DNA of 64,000 bases from Edaphovirga cremea (lineage in GTDB: Bacteria; Pseudomonadota; Gammaproteobacteria; Enterobacterales; Enterobacteriaceae): the NCBI RefSeq assembly GCF_003332275.1, contig NZ_QOVA01000005.1, positions 186,001 through 250,000 on the forward strand, written 5' to 3'. Shown here one piece after another: positions 26,725 to 39,655 of this stretch (its first letter is position 1; every line of letters starts with the position of its first letter). The translations under genes were made by a program, and so were the position numbers. A model generated the notes under the pieces. It had not been told where the DNA came from. It did not search any database and saw only the letters and a list, made by a program, of their open reading frames with translations.

Positions 26725-28077
26725 ATGTTTATTGGTTTTGACTACGGAACAGCCAATTGTTCGGTCGCAGTAATGCGTGACAATAATGCAGAATTATTGG
26801 CATTGGAGAATGACGAGCCTTATTTACCCTCAATGCTCTGTGCCCCAACGCGGGAAGCGGTCAGTGAATGTTTGCATCGCCATTGGCAGGTACCGACGGG
26901 GAGCGATGAGAACCAGCAGTTGCTGCGGCGTGCTGTTTCTTTCAACCGTGAAGAAGACATTCCAGTCAGTCACGACAGCGTACAGTTTGGCTTGCAGGCG
27001 CTGGCGCACTATATCGACGATCCTGAAGAGGTCTATTTCGTTAAGTCACCCAAATCCTTTCTGGGTGCCAACGGACTGAAACCGCAGCAGATTGCCATGT
27101 TTGAAGATCTGGTCTGCGCCATGATGTTCCACATCAAGCGTCAGGCGGAAAACGTCTTGCAACAGAGTATTGCCCAGACGGTGATTGGTAGGCCCATCAA
27201 CTTTCAGGGGACCGGCGGTGAAGAGGCCAACCGCCAGGCGGAAGGTATTTTGCTGCGTGCTGCACAGCGCGCCGGTTTCAGGGATATCGCGTTCCAATTC
27301 GAGCCGGTTGCTGCCGGTCTGGACTATGAAGCCACGCTGCGCGATGAGAAAACCGTGCTGGTGGTGGATATCGGCGGCGGGACAACCGACTGCTCCGTAC
27401 TGTTGATGGGGCCACAGTGGCGCGATAAGGCCGATCGTCAGCAAAGCCTACTGGGCCATAGCGGCTGTCGGGTGGGCGGAAACGATCTGGATATCATGTT
27501 GGCATTCAAGCAGTTGATGCCGCTGTTCGGCATGGGCAGCCAGACAGAAAAAGGGATCGCCATCCCGGCCCTGCCCTACTGGAATGCGGTAGCCACCAAT
27601 GATGTCCCGGCACAAAGTGATTTCTACAGCACCGCCAATGGCCGCTTGTTGCGTGATTTGATCCGTGATGCCGCCAATCCGGAACAGGTAAAACGTCTGC
27701 TGAAAGTCTATCAGCAGCGCCTGAGCTACCGACTGGTACGTGCTGCGGAAGAGAGCAAGATCGCGCTGTCGGCTGAACCGCAGATCACCACTGCACTGGA
27801 TTTCGTTGAACGTGCGCTGGCCGAAAACATTAGCCAACGGCAGTTGCAAGATGCCATTAGCCAACCGCTGGAACGTATTCAGGAGCAGGTGAGCAGCGCG
27901 CTGGCCACCAGCAACATCACGCCGGAGGTCATCTACCTGACCGGCGGCAGTGCGCGCTCTCCGCTGTTACGCAGCGCATTGCAGGCGCAGTTGCCGGGAA
28001 TTCCGCTGGTGGGCGGCAATGATTTTGGCTCCGTCACTGCCGGACTCGCTCGCTGGGCGCAGACGCTTTTCCGCTAA
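26725..28077 (+). CDS. yegD: Hsp70-like chaperone YegD
   Basis: A 450-residue protein with only the actin-like ATPase part of Hsp70: phosphate 1 FIGFDYGTANCSVAV, phosphate 2 VLVVDIGGGTTDCSVLL and adenosine motif VIYLTGGSARSPLLRSAL. There is no substrate-binding domain, as in E. coli YegD (450 residues). It is divergent from alkA and upstream of mdtA, as in E. coli. Its client and role are not established as far as I know. It is closed by a clear terminator. Confidence 0.93.
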   Translation: MFIGFDYGTANCSVAVMRDNNAELLALENDEPYLPSMLCAPTREAVSECLHRHWQVPTGSDENQQLLRRAVSFNREEDIPVSHDSVQFGLQALAHYIDDPEEVYFVKSPKSFLGANGLKPQQIAMFEDLVCAMMFHIKRQAENVLQQSIAQTVIGRPINFQGTGGEEANRQAEGILLRAAQRAGFRDIAFQFEPVAAGLDYEATLRDEKTVLVVDIGGGTTDCSVLLMGPQWRDKADRQQSLLGHSGCRVGGNDLDIMLAFKQLMPLFGMGSQTEKGIAIPALPYWNAVATNDVPAQSDFYSTANGRLLRDLIRDAANPEQVKRLLKVYQQRLSYRLVRAAEESKIALSAEPQITTALDFVERALAENISQRQLQDAISQPLERIQEQVSSALATSNITPEVIYLTGGSARSPLLRSALQAQLPGIPLVGGNDFGSVTAGLARWAQTLFR

Positions 28078-28105
28078 ACCTCCGCGCTTATCCGCTTATC
28101 GCGTT

Positions 28106-28144
28106 AAAAAAATCCCGCTGACCAAATGGTTCGCGGGATTTTTC
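28106..28144 (+). terminator. Rho-independent terminator of yegD
   Basis: AAATCCCGC pairs with GCGGGATTT around a loop that can pair further (ACCA/TGGT). It is flanked by A- and T-runs and lies 28 bp after the yegD stop. Confidence 0.88.
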
Positions 28145-28385
28145 ATTGCAGTGCGGGTATCAATATTGACTGGCTTGATTAACGAAACCGTTATAGGTCA
28201 TATAAAAATGAGTCTCCGGCTCAATATAAAGAGAGTATCAACAGTTCAAGACAAAGGCTGACACTTACTCCTTATTTCCTTCATTCTTTATGCCCTATAA
28301 ACTCGCTAAACTAGTATCCTGTATCGAATACGCCCCCCTGATGGTTTGCCTCACAATTTGTCCTATGGAGAGTAAATTCAGCACT

Positions 28386-29645
28386 ATGAATGCGACCCCC
28401 AAAAAAGCATCACGCCTGCGGCTTGTGCTGGTACTGATTATTACGGCGATTGCCGCCTTTGCCATTTGGCACTTTTTCTTTGCCGAGCGAACAGCGTCTA
28501 CCACCGCTCAGACGGCGACAAATCAGGGCCGGGGGGGCGCCGGAGGAAGACACAATCTTCCGCTGTCACCGGTGCAGGCAGCGACAGCAACCGAACAGTC
28601 GATACCGCAATTCCTTTCGGGATTGGGAACGGTGACCGCAGCCAATACGGTGACGGTGCGTAGCCGGGTAGACGGTGAACTGATGGCCCTGCATTTTACC
28701 GAGGGGCAACAGGTCGATGCGGGCGATCTGCTGGCGGAGGTTGATCCGCGGCCTTATGAAGTCCAACTGACGCAGGCGCTAGGACAGTTGGCGAAGGATC
28801 AGGCGACGCTGGCCAACGCACGCCAGGATTTGTCCCGCTATCAGAATCTGGCTAAAACCAACCTGATTTCCCGTCAGGAACTGGATGCGCAACAGTCGCT
28901 GGTTCGTGAGACTGAAGGCAGCGTCAAAGCCGATCAGGGTGCCGTCGACAGCGCAAAACTGCAACTCACTTACAGCCGCATCACCGCGCCGATCAGCGGC
29001 CGCGTTGGTTTGAAACAGGTCGATGCCGGTAACTACATCACCAGCGGTGATACCACCGGCATTGTGGTGATCACCCAGACGCACCCGGTGGATGTGGTTT
29101 TCACCTTGCCAGAAAACAATATTGCCACCATCGTGCGCGCACAAAAATCAGGTAACCCGGTCATCGTGGAAGCCTGGGAGCGAACCAATACCACCAAGAT
29201 CACTCAGGGCCAATTGCTCAGTCTGGACAATCAGATCGATACCACGACGGGGACGATCAAACTCAAAGCCCGCTTTGATAATCAGGACGACGCACTGTTC
29301 CCCAATCAATTCGTCAATGCGCGGATAAAAGTCGATACCTTGAAAAATGCCGTCGTCGTGCCGACAGCCGCCGTACAGATGGGCAACGAAGGTAACTTTA
29401 TCTGGGTTCTGAACGAACAGAACAAAGTGAGCAAACACCTCGTTACGCTCGCAACCCAGGACAGTCAGCAGGTGGTGATTGCCTCAGGACTGAGTGCGGG
29501 TGAACGTGTCGTGACTGACGGTATTGATCGCCTTACCGAGGGCGCACAAGTTGAGGTTTTAACCAATAAAACCGACGCCAGCAGCGAGCAAGTGCCAGAG
29601 AAAACTGCGTCTGAAGGCAAACGCCACGGCCAGAGGAAATCCTGA
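28386..29645 (+). CDS. mdtA: Multidrug efflux periplasmic adaptor MdtA
   Basis: A 419-residue RND membrane-fusion protein. It has an N-terminal membrane anchor ([20 protein letters not shown]), lipoyl halves ([32 protein letters not shown]), an alpha-hairpin ([19 protein letters not shown]), and the beta-barrel. It links MdtBC to an outer-membrane channel such as TolC. The start at MNATPKK (28386) is chosen by comparison with E. coli MdtA; starts at 28365 and 28290 are also open. The 308-bp region upstream contains the yegD terminator and should hold a BaeR-controlled promoter, but no convincing BaeR box was found. The stop overlaps the mdtB ATG. Confidence 0.94.
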   Translation: MNATPKKASRLRLVLVLIITAIAAFAIWHFFFAERTASTTAQTATNQGRGGAGGRHNLPLSPVQAATATEQSIPQFLSGLGTVTAANTVTVRSRVDGELMALHFTEGQQVDAGDLLAEVDPRPYEVQLTQALGQLAKDQATLANARQDLSRYQNLAKTNLISRQELDAQQSLVRETEGSVKADQGAVDSAKLQLTYSRITAPISGRVGLKQVDAGNYITSGDTTGIVVITQTHPVDVVFTLPENNIATIVRAQKSGNPVIVEAWERTNTTKITQGQLLSLDNQIDTTTGTIKLKARFDNQDDALFPNQFVNARIKVDTLKNAVVVPTAAVQMGNEGNFIWVLNEQNKVSKHLVTLATQDSQQVVIASGLSAGERVVTDGIDRLTEGAQVEVLTNKTDASSEQVPEKTASEGKRHGQRKS

Positions 29646-32600
29646 TGCAGGTGATGCCGCCCGACAATACTGGTGGGCCTTCACGCCAGTTTATTCTCCG
29701 GCCTGTCGCGACCACGCTGCTGATGATTGCCATCCTGTTGGCGGGCATTATCGGTTACCGCGCGCTGCCCGTCTCTGCCCTGCCAGAAGTGGATTATCCT
29801 ACGATTCAGGTGGTGACACTCTATCCGGGTGCCAGTCCGGACGTCGTGACCTCGGCGATCACCGCGCCGCTTGAACGCCAGTTTGGCCAGATGTCTGGCC
29901 TGAAGCAGATGTCATCGCAAAGTTCCGGCGGTGCGTCAGTGATTACCCTGCAATTTCAGTTGACGCTGCCGCTGGATGTCGCAGAGCAGGAAGTGCAGGC
30001 GGCGATCAATTCTGCCACCAATCTCCTGCCCTCCGACCTGCCCTATCCGCCGATTTACAGCAAAGTTAACCCGGCAGATCCGCCGATCATGACGCTGGCG
30101 CTGACCTCTGGCGCCATGCCGATGACCCAGGTGGAAGACATGGCCGAGACGCGCGTGGCGCAAAAAATCTCTCAGGTCAGCGGCGTGGGTCTGGTGACTA
30201 TTTCCGGCGGGCAGCGTCCTGCCGTGCGCGTCAATCTCAATGCCGGTGCTGTGGCCGCGCGTGATTTGGATAGCGAAACCATACGCACCGCCATCGCCAA
30301 TGCCAACGTCAACTCCGCCAAAGGCAGCCTCGACGGCCCAACCCGCTCCGTTACGCTTTCCGCCAACGATCAAATGAAATCTGCGGAGGATTATCGTCAG
30401 CTCATCGTCGCTTACCAGAATGGGGCCCCGGTGCGGCTGGAAGATATTGCGACCATTGAGCAAGGGGCGGAAAACAACAAACTGGCCGCCTGGGTAGGGA
30501 AACAACCGGCGATTGTGCTGAACGTTCAGCGACAACCCGGTGCCAATGTGATTACTACCGCCGACAGCATCCGCGACATGCTGCCGACGTTGAAACAGAG
30601 TTTGCCGAAATCCGTCGACGTCCAGTTGGTCACCGACCGTACCACCACCATTCGTGCGTCAGTCAGCGATGTGCAGTTTGAACTGCTGCTGGCCATCGCG
30701 CTGGTCGTGATGGTGATCTACCTGTTTTTACGCAATCTGGCGGCGACAATTATTCCCAGCGTGGCGGTACCGCTGTCATTGGTCGGTACCTTCGCCGCCA
30801 TGTATTTCCTCGGTTTCTCCATCAACAATCTGACCTTGATGGCACTGACCATCGCCACCGGTTTCGTGGTGGATGACGCGATCGTCGTGATTGAAAACAT
30901 CTCGCGCTACATCGAAAAAGGGGAAAAACCGCTGACTGCGGCGCTGAAAGGGGCAGGCGAAATCGGCTTCACCATTATCTCGCTGACCTTCTCGCTGATC
31001 GCCGTGCTGATCCCGCTGCTGTTCATGGGCGATATCGTTGGTCGCCTGTTCCGCGAATTTGCCGTGACGCTGGCGATAGCCATTCTGATTTCTGCCGTGG
31101 TCTCCCTCACCCTGACGCCAATGATGTGCGCGCGCATGCTGAGTTATGAATCGCTGCGCAAGCAGAATCGCTTTTCACGCGCCAGTGAGCGGGTTTTCGA
31201 CCGCGTCATCGCGGGTTACGGCCGCTGGCTGAAAGTGGTTCTCGATCACCAACTGTTAACCCTCAGTGTCGCTTTTGGCACGCTGTTGCTGACGGTGTTG
31301 CTGTATCTGATTATCCCCAAAGGGTTTTTCCCTATTCAGGACAACGGCCTGATTCAGGGCACAGTGGAAGCGCCGCAATCGGTCTCTTTCAGCAACATGG
31401 CGGAGCGCCAGCAGAAAGTGGCGGCGATGATTTTGCAGGATCCGGCGGTGGCAAGCCTGACCTCATTTATCGGCGTCGATGGCACCAATGCCACGCTGAA
31501 TACCGGACGTTTGCAGATCAATCTTAAACCGCTCAGTGACCGCAGTGAGCGCGTCAGCGAGATCATTCCGCGTCTGCAACAGCAGGCCGATAAAATCCCT
31601 GGGGTGCGACTGTATCTGCAACCGGTACAGGATCTGACCATCGATACCCAGGTCAACCGCACACGGTATCAATTTACGTTGCAGGCGATGTCGCTCGAAG
31701 AATTGAGCAAATGGGTGCCGCTGTTGGTGGATAAGTTGCGTGAAGCGCCGCAATTGCTGGATGTCAGCAGCGACTGGCAGGATCAAGGGCTGGTAGCCTT
31801 TGTGAATGTCGATCGTGATACCGCCAGCCGATTGGGGATCAGCATGTCAGATATTGATAATGCGCTGTACAACGCTTTTGGACAGCGGCTGATTTCGACC
31901 ATTTATACCCAGGCCAACCAATATCGGGTGGTGCTGGCACATGACACCTCGGCCACGCCTGGGCTGGCGGCCTTTAACGATATCCGTCTGACTGGCAGCG
32001 ATGGAACGGCCATTCCACTGAGCAGCATCGCGAAAATTGAAGAACGCCTTGGGCCGCTCTCTATTAACCATCTCGATCAATTTCCGTCGACCACCGTATC
32101 GTTCAACGTCAGCAGTGGTTATTCATTGGGTGAAGCCGTTGACGCCGTGACCAGCGCCGAGCAGCAACTCGATTTACCGCAGGATATCACCACCCGTTTC
32201 CAGGGCGCGACGCTGGCATTCCAGGCGGCGCTAGGCGGCACATTGTGGCTGATTCTGGCGGCCATTGTGGCGATGTATATCGTTCTCGGTATTCTCTACG
32301 AGAGCTTTATCCACCCGGTCACGATCCTGTCCACGTTGCCTACCGCCGGTGTCGGTGCGCTGCTGGCGCTGATGATAGCGGGGAATGAACTGGATGTTAT
32401 CGCGATCATCGGCATCATTTTGCTGATTGGTATCGTCAAGAAAAACGCCATCATGATGATCGACTTTGCGCTGGCAGCGGAACGGGAACAGGGGCTGTCG
32501 GCTTACGACGCGATCTATCAGGCATGTTTACTGCGTTTCCGGCCGATTCTGATGACCACGCTGGCCGCGCTATTGGGCGCATTGCCACTGATGCTCAGTA

Positions 32601-32767
32601 CAGGCGTCGGAGCTGAACTGCGCCGCCCGCTCGGCGTATGTATGGTCGGCGGACTGGTGATGAGCCAGATTCTGACGCTGTTTACCACGCCAGTGATCTA
32701 TCTGCTGTTTGATAAACTGGCTCGTCCTGCGCGCAATCGCAAGGCGGAGGAGCAGCAGACCCTGTGA
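29645..32767 (+). CDS. mdtB: Multidrug efflux RND transporter subunit MdtB
   Basis: A 1040-residue RND permease of 12 membrane helices with two large periplasmic loops. It starts [41 protein letters not shown] and has [18 protein letters not shown] in helix 4, including the proton-relay acidic pair. MdtB and MdtC form a mixed trimer (in E. coli two MdtB to one MdtC) that exports bile salts, novobiocin and other compounds. The ATG overlaps the mdtA stop (TGATG) and the stop overlaps the mdtC GTG, so the three are translationally coupled. It probably arose with mdtC by tandem duplication. Confidence 0.96.
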   Translation: MQVMPPDNTGGPSRQFILRPVATTLLMIAILLAGIIGYRALPVSALPEVDYPTIQVVTLYPGASPDVVTSAITAPLERQFGQMSGLKQMSSQSSGGASVITLQFQLTLPLDVAEQEVQAAINSATNLLPSDLPYPPIYSKVNPADPPIMTLALTSGAMPMTQVEDMAETRVAQKISQVSGVGLVTISGGQRPAVRVNLNAGAVAARDLDSETIRTAIANANVNSAKGSLDGPTRSVTLSANDQMKSAEDYRQLIVAYQNGAPVRLEDIATIEQGAENNKLAAWVGKQPAIVLNVQRQPGANVITTADSIRDMLPTLKQSLPKSVDVQLVTDRTTTIRASVSDVQFELLLAIALVVMVIYLFLRNLAATIIPSVAVPLSLVGTFAAMYFLGFSINNLTLMALTIATGFVVDDAIVVIENISRYIEKGEKPLTAALKGAGEIGFTIISLTFSLIAVLIPLLFMGDIVGRLFREFAVTLAIAILISAVVSLTLTPMMCARMLSYESLRKQNRFSRASERVFDRVIAGYGRWLKVVLDHQLLTLSVAFGTLLLTVLLYLIIPKGFFPIQDNGLIQGTVEAPQSVSFSNMAERQQKVAAMILQDPAVASLTSFIGVDGTNATLNTGRLQINLKPLSDRSERVSEIIPRLQQQADKIPGVRLYLQPVQDLTIDTQVNRTRYQFTLQAMSLEELSKWVPLLVDKLREAPQLLDVSSDWQDQGLVAFVNVDRDTASRLGISMSDIDNALYNAFGQRLISTIYTQANQYRVVLAHDTSATPGLAAFNDIRLTGSDGTAIPLSSIAKIEERLGPLSINHLDQFPSTTVSFNVSSGYSLGEAVDAVTSAEQQLDLPQDITTRFQGATLAFQAALGGTLWLILAAIVAMYIVLGILYESFIHPVTILSTLPTAGVGALLALMIAGNELDVIAIIGIILLIGIVKKNAIMMIDFALAAEREQGLSAYDAIYQACLLRFRPILMTTLAALLGALPLMLSTGVGAELRRPLGVCMVGGLVMSQILTLFTTPVIYLLFDKLARPARNRKAEEQQTL

Positions 32768-35700
32768 AATTTTTTGCGCTGTTCATCCACCGGCCCGTCG
32801 CCACCACCCTGCTGACGCTAGCCATTTTGCTGGCGGGGATCCTGGGTTTTAATCTGCTGCCGGTCTCGCCGCTGCCGCAGGTGGATTATCCGGTTATTTC
32901 AGTCAGCGCCTCTATGCCGGGTGCTGACCCGGAAACGATGGCGTCCTCCATAGCAACGCCGCTTGAACGCGCGCTGGGGCGTATCGCCGGGGTCAATGAA
33001 ATGACCTCAATGAGTTCGCTCGGCAGCACGCGCATTATCCTGCAATTTGATTTCAATCGTGATATCAACGGTGCCGCGCGGGATGTGCAGGCGGCGCTGA
33101 ATGCGGCGCAAAGCCTTTTGCCAACCGGTATGCCAAAGCGCCCCAGCTACCGTAAAGTGAATCCGTCTGACGCACCGATCATGATCCTGACGCTGACGTC
33201 AGACACTTACAATCAGGGGCAACTCTACGATTTCGCCTCAACCCAACTGGCGCAGAAAATAGCCCAGATGGACGGCGTGGGCGATGTGTCCGTCGGGGGC
33301 AGTTCGCTGCCTGCGGTGCGGGTCGAACTGAATCCGCAAGCGCTATTCAATCAAGGTGTGTCGCTGGACAGCGTGCGACAATCCATCGCCGATGCCAACG
33401 TGCGCCGACCGCAGGGTGCGGTTGAAAATACCGATCGACGCTGGCAGGTTCAGGCCAATGACGCGCTGAAAACGGCGAAAGAGTATCAGCCGTTGATCGT
33501 GCATTACAATAGCAACGGCAGTGCCGTGCGGCTCAGTGATGTGGCAACGGTCAGAGACTCGGTTCAGGACGTGCGCAACGCCGGGATGTCCAACGCGGAA
33601 CCCGCTATTTTGCTGATGATTAGCCGCACCGCCGATGCCAACATTATCGCCACGGTCGACAGGATCCGTGCGGCGATCCCGGCGCTGCGAGAGTCCATCC
33701 CCACCTCGATAAAACTCAGCATCGCCCAGGATCGATCCCCCACAATCCGCGCTTCTTTGCGGGAAGTTGAGCGCTCGCTGGCTATCGCCGTAGCGCTGGT
33801 GATCCTGGTGGTATTCGTCTTCCTGCGATCGGGCCGGGCGACCCTTATTCCCGCCGTCGCGGTGCCGGTTTCGCTGATTGGCACCTTTGCTGCGATGTAT
33901 CTGTGCGGGTTCAGCCTGAATAACCTGTCTCTAATGGCGTTGACGATTGCGACAGGCTTCGTGGTGGACGATGCGATTGTGGTGCTGGAGAACATTTCAC
34001 GCCACATCGAGGCCGGAATGAAGCCGCTGCAAGCCTCACTGCAAGGGGTGAAAGAGGTCGGTTTCACCGTGCTCTCAATGAGTATGTCGCTGGTGGCGGT
34101 CTTTATTCCCCTGCTGCTGATGAGCGGCTTGCCGGGGCGGCTGTTCCGGGAGTTTGCCGTCACGCTGTCGGTGGCAATTGGTATCTCATTACTGGTTTCG
34201 CTTACACTGACGCCAATGATGTGCGCCCGTTTACTCAAACCCGTTAAACCGGGCAGCCAGCCTCGCACCCGCGGTTTCGGCAAAGTTCTGCTGGCCCTGC
34301 AGCAGAAATATGGCCGCTCGTTGAACTGGGTATTGAATCATTCCCGCATCGTGCTGGTGGTATTGCTGGCAACCATTGCGCTGAATGTGTGGCTCTATAT
34401 CAGCATTCCCAAAACCTTTTTCCCGGAGCAGGATACGGGCCGACTGATGGGCTTCATTCAGGCCGATCAGAGTATCTCTTTCCAGTCGATGCGCGGAAAA
34501 CTGCAAGATTTCATGAAGATTGTCCGTGAGGATCCGGCTGTTGATAACGTGACTGGTTTCACCGGCGGTTCCCGTACCAACAGCGGCTCAATGTTCATTT
34601 CGTTGAAACCACTCGGCGAGCGCAGTGAGAGTGCCCAGGAAGTCATTGCCCGCCTGCGGATCAAACTATCCAAAGAGCCGGGAGCCAGCCTGTTTTTGAT
34701 GGCGGTGCAGGATATCCGTGTCGGCGGACGGCAGGCCAACGCCAGCTATCAATACACCCTGCTGGCCGATGAACTCAGCGACCTGCGCGAATGGGAGCCG
34801 AAAATCCGCAAGGCGCTGGCGACGCTGCCCCAACTGGCCGATGTCAACTCTGACCAACAAAATAACGGTGCAGAAATGGCGCTGGTCTACGATCGTGAGA
34901 CGATGGCACGACTGGGGATCAACGTCTCGCAAGCCAATGCCTTGCTGAATAACGCCTTCGGCCAGCGGCAGATCTCCACTATCTATCAGCCGCTGAACCA
35001 ATACAAAGTGGTGATGGAAGTCGCACCGCAATATACGCAGGACGTCAGTTCGCTGGAAAAAATGTTCGTGATTAATGAGGATGGCAAGGCCATTCCGCTC
35101 TCCTACTTCGCGCACTGGTTACCGGCCAATGCCCCGCTGGCGGTGAACCATCAGGGGCTGTCTGCCGCCTCGACCATCGCTTTCAACCTGCCGGAGGGCG
35201 TCAGCCTTTCTGAGGCAACGGATGCCGTGGAGCGCGCCATGACCCAACTCAGCGTTCCTACCTCAGTGCGTGGGATATTTGCCGGTACGGCGCAGGTTTT
35301 CCAGGAAACGTTGAAATCCCAGTTGATTCTGATCATCGCGGCGATCGCCACCGTCTATATCGTCCTAGGGGTATTATATGAAAGTTATATTCACCCGCTG
35401 ACTATTCTTTCGACGCTGCCTTCTGCCGGGGTCGGTGCATTACTGGCGCTGCAACTGTTTGGTGCGCCCTTCAGCCTGATTGCGTTAATCGGCATTATGC
35501 TATTGATAGGTATCGTAAAGAAGAATGCGATTATGATGGTCGACTTCGCGCTGGACGCGCAGCGGCGAGGCAATCTGACGGCGAGGGAAGCGATTTTCCA
35601 GGCCAGTCTGCTGCGCTTCAGACCCATTATGATGACCACGTTGGCAGCACTTTTTGGCGCGCTGCCTTTGATGATTGGCAGCGGCGACGGGGCGGAATTG

Positions 35701-35850
35701 CGTCAGCCGCTGGGGATAACCATCGTCGGTGGTTTGGTCATGAGCCAGCTTCTGACGCTGTATACCACGCCGGTGGTGTTTCTTTATTTTGATCGTCTGC
35801 GCGTAAAATTTAGCCGGAAGCCTCGCGCCGAAAGCCTTACCCAATCTTAA
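32764..35850 (+). CDS. mdtC: Multidrug efflux RND transporter subunit MdtC
   Basis: A 1028-residue RND permease paralogous to MdtB ([63 protein letters not shown]). The start is a GTG overlapping the mdtB stop (GTGA). In E. coli the MdtC subunit is the one whose substrate path matters most, whereas MdtB appears to drive proton flow; that division is established for E. coli and assumed here. It lies 16 bp before mdtD. Confidence 0.96.
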   Translation: MKFFALFIHRPVATTLLTLAILLAGILGFNLLPVSPLPQVDYPVISVSASMPGADPETMASSIATPLERALGRIAGVNEMTSMSSLGSTRIILQFDFNRDINGAARDVQAALNAAQSLLPTGMPKRPSYRKVNPSDAPIMILTLTSDTYNQGQLYDFASTQLAQKIAQMDGVGDVSVGGSSLPAVRVELNPQALFNQGVSLDSVRQSIADANVRRPQGAVENTDRRWQVQANDALKTAKEYQPLIVHYNSNGSAVRLSDVATVRDSVQDVRNAGMSNAEPAILLMISRTADANIIATVDRIRAAIPALRESIPTSIKLSIAQDRSPTIRASLREVERSLAIAVALVILVVFVFLRSGRATLIPAVAVPVSLIGTFAAMYLCGFSLNNLSLMALTIATGFVVDDAIVVLENISRHIEAGMKPLQASLQGVKEVGFTVLSMSMSLVAVFIPLLLMSGLPGRLFREFAVTLSVAIGISLLVSLTLTPMMCARLLKPVKPGSQPRTRGFGKVLLALQQKYGRSLNWVLNHSRIVLVVLLATIALNVWLYISIPKTFFPEQDTGRLMGFIQADQSISFQSMRGKLQDFMKIVREDPAVDNVTGFTGGSRTNSGSMFISLKPLGERSESAQEVIARLRIKLSKEPGASLFLMAVQDIRVGGRQANASYQYTLLADELSDLREWEPKIRKALATLPQLADVNSDQQNNGAEMALVYDRETMARLGINVSQANALLNNAFGQRQISTIYQPLNQYKVVMEVAPQYTQDVSSLEKMFVINEDGKAIPLSYFAHWLPANAPLAVNHQGLSAASTIAFNLPEGVSLSEATDAVERAMTQLSVPTSVRGIFAGTAQVFQETLKSQLILIIAAIATVYIVLGVLYESYIHPLTILSTLPSAGVGALLALQLFGAPFSLIALIGIMLLIGIVKKNAIMMVDFALDAQRRGNLTAREAIFQASLLRFRPIMMTTLAALFGALPLMIGSGDGAELRQPLGITIVGGLVMSQLLTLYTTPVVFLYFDRLRVKFSRKPRAESLTQS

Positions 35851-35866
35851 CCACAAGGAATACCCA

Positions 35867-37339
35867 TTGCAGACGGAGACTCAACCTGCAGCGGTTCGCT
35901 GGCAACTATGGATTGTTGCCTTTGGCTTCTTCATGCAGGCACTTGATACCACGATTGTGAATACGGCACTGCCCTCCATGGCCGCCAGCCTGGGTGAGAA
36001 TCCGTTGCGCATGCACTCGGTGATTGTCTCTTACGTGTTAACCGTGGCGGTGATGCTGCCAGCCAGTGGTTGGCTGGCAGATCGGATTGGGGTCAAGTGG
36101 GTATTCTTCTCGGCGATTATTCTGTTCACCATTGGATCGCTGCTTTGTGCGCAGGCTGAAACACTCGATCAGTTGGTCATGTCGCGGGTGGTGCAGGGCA
36201 TTGGCGGCGCCATGATGGTGCCGGTCGGGCGGTTGACCGTACTGAAAATCGTCCCGCGATCGCAATACATGGCCGCGATGACGTTTGTCACCCTGCCCGG
36301 CCAGGTCGGCCCATTGATGGGACCGGCGCTCGGCGGATTTCTGGTGGAATATGCCAGTTGGCACTGGATCTTCCTGATCAATCTGCCGGTCGGTATTGCC
36401 GGTGCGATTGCCACCCTGATGCTGATGCCCAACTACACTATGCAAACCCGTCGTTTCGATATCAGTGGATTTATCATGCTGGTGATAGGTATGGCGACGC
36501 TGACGTTGGCGCTGGACGGCAACAGGGGGCTGGGATTATCCAATCAGGCCATCGCCATTCTGGTGGCTGTCGGTCTCGGTTCGCTGCTGCTGTATTGGCT
36601 GCATGCGCGGGGAAATCTGGCGGCACTGTTCTCACTGCAACTTTTTCGTACACCGACGTACTCGATCGGTCTCACGGGCAGTCTGTTGGGCCGGATCGGC
36701 AGTGGCATGTTGCCGTTCATGACGCCGGTATTCCTGCAAATCGGCATGGGTTTTACGCCTTTTCACGCCGGTTTGATGATGATCCCGATGGTGTTGGGCA
36801 GTATGGGAATGAAACGCATCGTGGTGCGGGTGGTCACACGTTTTGGCTACCGTAATGTCCTGGTGACCGCCACACTCCTGTTGGCGATAACCAGTTTCTG
36901 TTTCCCATTGGTAGCGATGATGGGCTGGAGCCTGATGATCCCGGTGGTGCTCTTCCTGCAAGGGATGGTCAACTCGCTGCGTTTTTCGAGCATGAATACC
37001 CTGACGCTGAAAGATCTGCCCGATCAACTCGCCAGCAGTGGCAACAGCCTGCTGTCGATGGTGATGCAACTGTCGATGAGTCTGGGCGTCAGTATTGCCG
37101 GTATCTTGCTGGGTATTTTTGCCCATCAGCAGGTTTCGGCGGATACTCCGGCTATCCATAGCGCCTTTATGTATTGTTATCTGTGCATCGCGATCATCAT
37201 TGCCTTACCGGCGCTGGTTTTTGCCCGCATTCCGCCCGACAGCCTTTCAGATAGCGCGTTAAACAGTGCTTCTCCGGCGACGGCAGGTACATCGACCCCA
37301 TCCCCACGAGGCGATAATGAAAACAGGCATCACCGCTAA
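35867..37339 (+). CDS. mdtD: MFS transporter MdtD (DHA2 type)
   Basis: A 490-residue, 14-helix major facilitator protein of the DHA2 group. It opens [27 protein letters not shown] and has [12 protein letters not shown] (motif A) and GLGLS...VALGL-like helices. It starts with TTG behind AAGGAA, matching E. coli MdtD (471 residues). In E. coli it is not needed for MdtABC-mediated resistance and has been linked to citrate or iron-citrate export. Its C-terminal tail is Ser/Pro/Thr-rich, and its end overlaps the baeS start by 23 nt. Confidence 0.94.
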   Translation: MQTETQPAAVRWQLWIVAFGFFMQALDTTIVNTALPSMAASLGENPLRMHSVIVSYVLTVAVMLPASGWLADRIGVKWVFFSAIILFTIGSLLCAQAETLDQLVMSRVVQGIGGAMMVPVGRLTVLKIVPRSQYMAAMTFVTLPGQVGPLMGPALGGFLVEYASWHWIFLINLPVGIAGAIATLMLMPNYTMQTRRFDISGFIMLVIGMATLTLALDGNRGLGLSNQAIAILVAVGLGSLLLYWLHARGNLAALFSLQLFRTPTYSIGLTGSLLGRIGSGMLPFMTPVFLQIGMGFTPFHAGLMMIPMVLGSMGMKRIVVRVVTRFGYRNVLVTATLLLAITSFCFPLVAMMGWSLMIPVVLFLQGMVNSLRFSSMNTLTLKDLPDQLASSGNSLLSMVMQLSMSLGVSIAGILLGIFAHQQVSADTPAIHSAFMYCYLCIAIIIALPALVFARIPPDSLSDSALNSASPATAGTSTPSPRGDNENRHHR

Positions 37340-38693
37340 GCTGTTTCTGGCGATATTTGCAACCTGCATGCTGGTGTTAATCACCATGCACTGGGGTGTC
37401 CGCATCAGTTTTGAACATGGTTTTATTGATTATATCCGCCGGGGTAATCAGCAGCGCGTCGAGATGATCGCCGATGCACTCGAAGAGCAGTATAAGCAGC
37501 ACGGTGACTGGGGTTTTCTGCGTAATAACGATCGGGTTGTTTATCAACTCCTGCGTTCTTTCGAGCAGAATAACAGCGATGAGAAAGATCGTCTGCCGCC
37601 TCACGGCTGGCGGACGCAGTTTTGGGTCATTGATGCCAGCAATAAGAAATTGGTGGGACCGTCTTCCCCCATTCCCAGCGAAGGAACCCGGCGTGTCATG
37701 GTCGTCGATGGCGTCGCGGTCGGCAGCGTTATCTCGACTCCGGTTGAACGCCTAACCAGAAATGCGGATATCAGTTTTGACCGGCAGCAACGCCGCACCA
37801 GTTGGATCATTGTCTGCTTTTCTGCGCTGCTGGCGGCCGGGGCGACCTGGTTGATGTCGCGAGGCATGCTGGCACCGGTCAAGCGGCTGGTAAATGGTAC
37901 CCACCGCCTGGCAGCCGGGGATTTCACTGCCCGCGTTGAGGTCAGCAGTCAGGATGAGTTAGGTAAGCTGGCGCAGGATTTTAACCAACTGGCGATGACG
38001 CTGGAAAAAAATGAACAGATGCGCCGGGCGTTTATGGCGGATATTTCGCATGAGCTTCGCACGCCATTGGCGGTATTGCGCGGTGAGCTGGAAGCCCTGC
38101 AGGACGGCGTGCGCCGCCTGACGCCAGAGTCACTCAGCTCTTTGCAAGCAGAGGTAACCACACTGACGAAATTGGTCAACGATCTGCATCAGTTATCGAT
38201 GTCCGACGCGGGCGCACTGGCCTACCGTAAAACCCAGATTGATGTGGTCCATCTGATTGAAATTACCGAAGGGGCTTTCCGTGAACGCTTCCGTGCCAAA
38301 CAGATCTCCCTGAGCAGCCAATTACCCGAGCAAGCACGGATTTTTGGTGATCCCGACAGACTTATGCAACTGTTTAACAACCTGCTGGAAAACAGCCTAC
38401 GCTACACTGATGAAGGTGGCGTACTGGAAATTGTTGCGGAGCGGCAAGACAAGTTCCTGCATGTGGTGTTTCAGGACAGTGGCCCCGGCATCAGCGACGA
38501 TCAGCTCATTCAGATTTTTGAACGGTTTTACCGCACCGAAGGTTCGCGAAATCGGGCCAGTGGTGGTTCCGGTTTGGGTCTGGCGATTTGCCAGAATATT
38601 GTTGAGGCGCATCATGGACAAATCAGTGCAGAACATTCGCCATTGGGCGGGATCCGTATCAACCTGATCCTGCCCCTGCTATCCTCATCATAA
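37317..38693 (+). CDS. baeS: Envelope-stress sensor histidine kinase BaeS
   Basis: A 458-residue inner-membrane kinase. Helix 1 is [19 protein letters not shown], then comes a periplasmic sensor, then helix 2 ([19 protein letters not shown]). A HAMP domain ([24 protein letters not shown]) follows, then the dimerisation/phosphoacceptor box [19 protein letters not shown], and an HATPase with N, G1 and G2 boxes ([28 protein letters not shown]). With BaeR it senses envelope damage, indole and flavonoids and induces mdtABCD. The ATG at 37317 behind GAGG is preferred to the longer frame from 37266. Confidence 0.95.
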   Translation: MKTGITAKLFLAIFATCMLVLITMHWGVRISFEHGFIDYIRRGNQQRVEMIADALEEQYKQHGDWGFLRNNDRVVYQLLRSFEQNNSDEKDRLPPHGWRTQFWVIDASNKKLVGPSSPIPSEGTRRVMVVDGVAVGSVISTPVERLTRNADISFDRQQRRTSWIIVCFSALLAAGATWLMSRGMLAPVKRLVNGTHRLAAGDFTARVEVSSQDELGKLAQDFNQLAMTLEKNEQMRRAFMADISHELRTPLAVLRGELEALQDGVRRLTPESLSSLQAEVTTLTKLVNDLHQLSMSDAGALAYRKTQIDVVHLIEITEGAFRERFRAKQISLSSQLPEQARIFGDPDRLMQLFNNLLENSLRYTDEGGVLEIVAERQDKFLHVVFQDSGPGISDDQLIQIFERFYRTEGSRNRASGGSGLGLAICQNIVEAHHGQISAEHSPLGGIRINLILPLLSSS

Positions 38694-38722
38694 TATGACC
38701 TTTTTTAACGTTGGGGTTTCAG

Positions 38723-39442
38723 ATGACAGAACCTGATTTGAACGGTTACCATCCACTGCAAATTTTGATTGTGGAAGATGAACCCAAACTGGGCCAATTG
38801 CTGGTTGATTACCTGCAGGCTGCCGGATATGCCACCCACTGGCTGACCAATGGAACAGAGGTGATCCCTCACGTCAAGGAGCATCCCCCCGCCATGATCC
38901 TGCTGGATCTGATGCTACCCGGCATGGATGGATTGACCATCTGTCGCGAAATACGCCGTTTCTCTGAGGTGCCGATCATGATGGTGACGGCCAAAATAGA
39001 GGAAATCGATCGTTTGCTCGGTCTGGAGATTGGGGCCGATGACTATATCTGTAAACCTTACAGTCCGCGGGAAGTTGTCGTGCGGGTCAAAACCATTCTC
39101 CGTCGCTGCTATCGCCCGCTGGACTCGCTGCCTGATGAGCCGCAATTGCTGATAGATGAGTCGCGTTTCCAGGCCAGCTATCAGGGTTCCATGCTGGATT
39201 TGACGCCCGCCGAGTTCCGGCTGTTGAAAACATTGGCAATGCAACCCGGCCATGTTTTCTCGCGTGAACAACTGCTCAATCATCTCTATGATGATTACCG
39301 TGTCGTTACTGACCGCACCATCGACAGCCATATCAAGAACCTGCGACGCAAACTGGAACTTATCGACGGTGAAAAACCCTTTATCCGCGCGGTTTACGGC
39401 GTGGGTTACCGCTGGGAAGCAGACGCCTGTCGCCTGGATTGA
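38723..39442 (+). CDS. baeR: Response regulator BaeR
   Basis: A 239-residue OmpR/PhoB-type regulator. The receiver domain has the acidic pair in VEDEPK, the phosphorylated Asp in [11 protein letters not shown] and Lys in [12 protein letters not shown]. The winged-helix domain ends [31 protein letters not shown]...[11 protein letters not shown], closely matching E. coli BaeR. The ATG at 38723 has GGGG 7 nt upstream; the gene follows baeS by 29 bp. Phosphorylated BaeR activates mdtA and itself. Confidence 0.96.
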   Translation: MTEPDLNGYHPLQILIVEDEPKLGQLLVDYLQAAGYATHWLTNGTEVIPHVKEHPPAMILLDLMLPGMDGLTICREIRRFSEVPIMMVTAKIEEIDRLLGLEIGADDYICKPYSPREVVVRVKTILRRCYRPLDSLPDEPQLLIDESRFQASYQGSMLDLTPAEFRLLKTLAMQPGHVFSREQLLNHLYDDYRVVTDRTIDSHIKNLRRKLELIDGEKPFIRAVYGVGYRWEADACRLD

Positions 39443-39452
39443 TCACGCTCTC

Positions 39453-39482
39453 TTCAGGCCGGAATTCCCTTTCGGCCTGAAC
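39453..39482 (+). terminator. Hairpin after baeR
   Basis: TTCAGGCCG and CGGCCTGAA form a 9-bp stem 10 bp after the baeR stop. The downstream T content is modest (CATTTTG), so efficiency is uncertain. Confidence 0.65.
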
Positions 39483-39655
39483 ATTTTGCCCGCAAAGTCA
39501 CGGGCCTGAATGCGGGAGGCCAGCAAATATACTGCTTAAAAAATGACGGATATATCACAGTATTAATCAGAAAATCCTCATATTCCTCCGGCCCGATCAC
39601 AGAAAAATAGCCATTGGCTACACTTGATGCACCCCCTTTCCACAGGAGCAGAGAG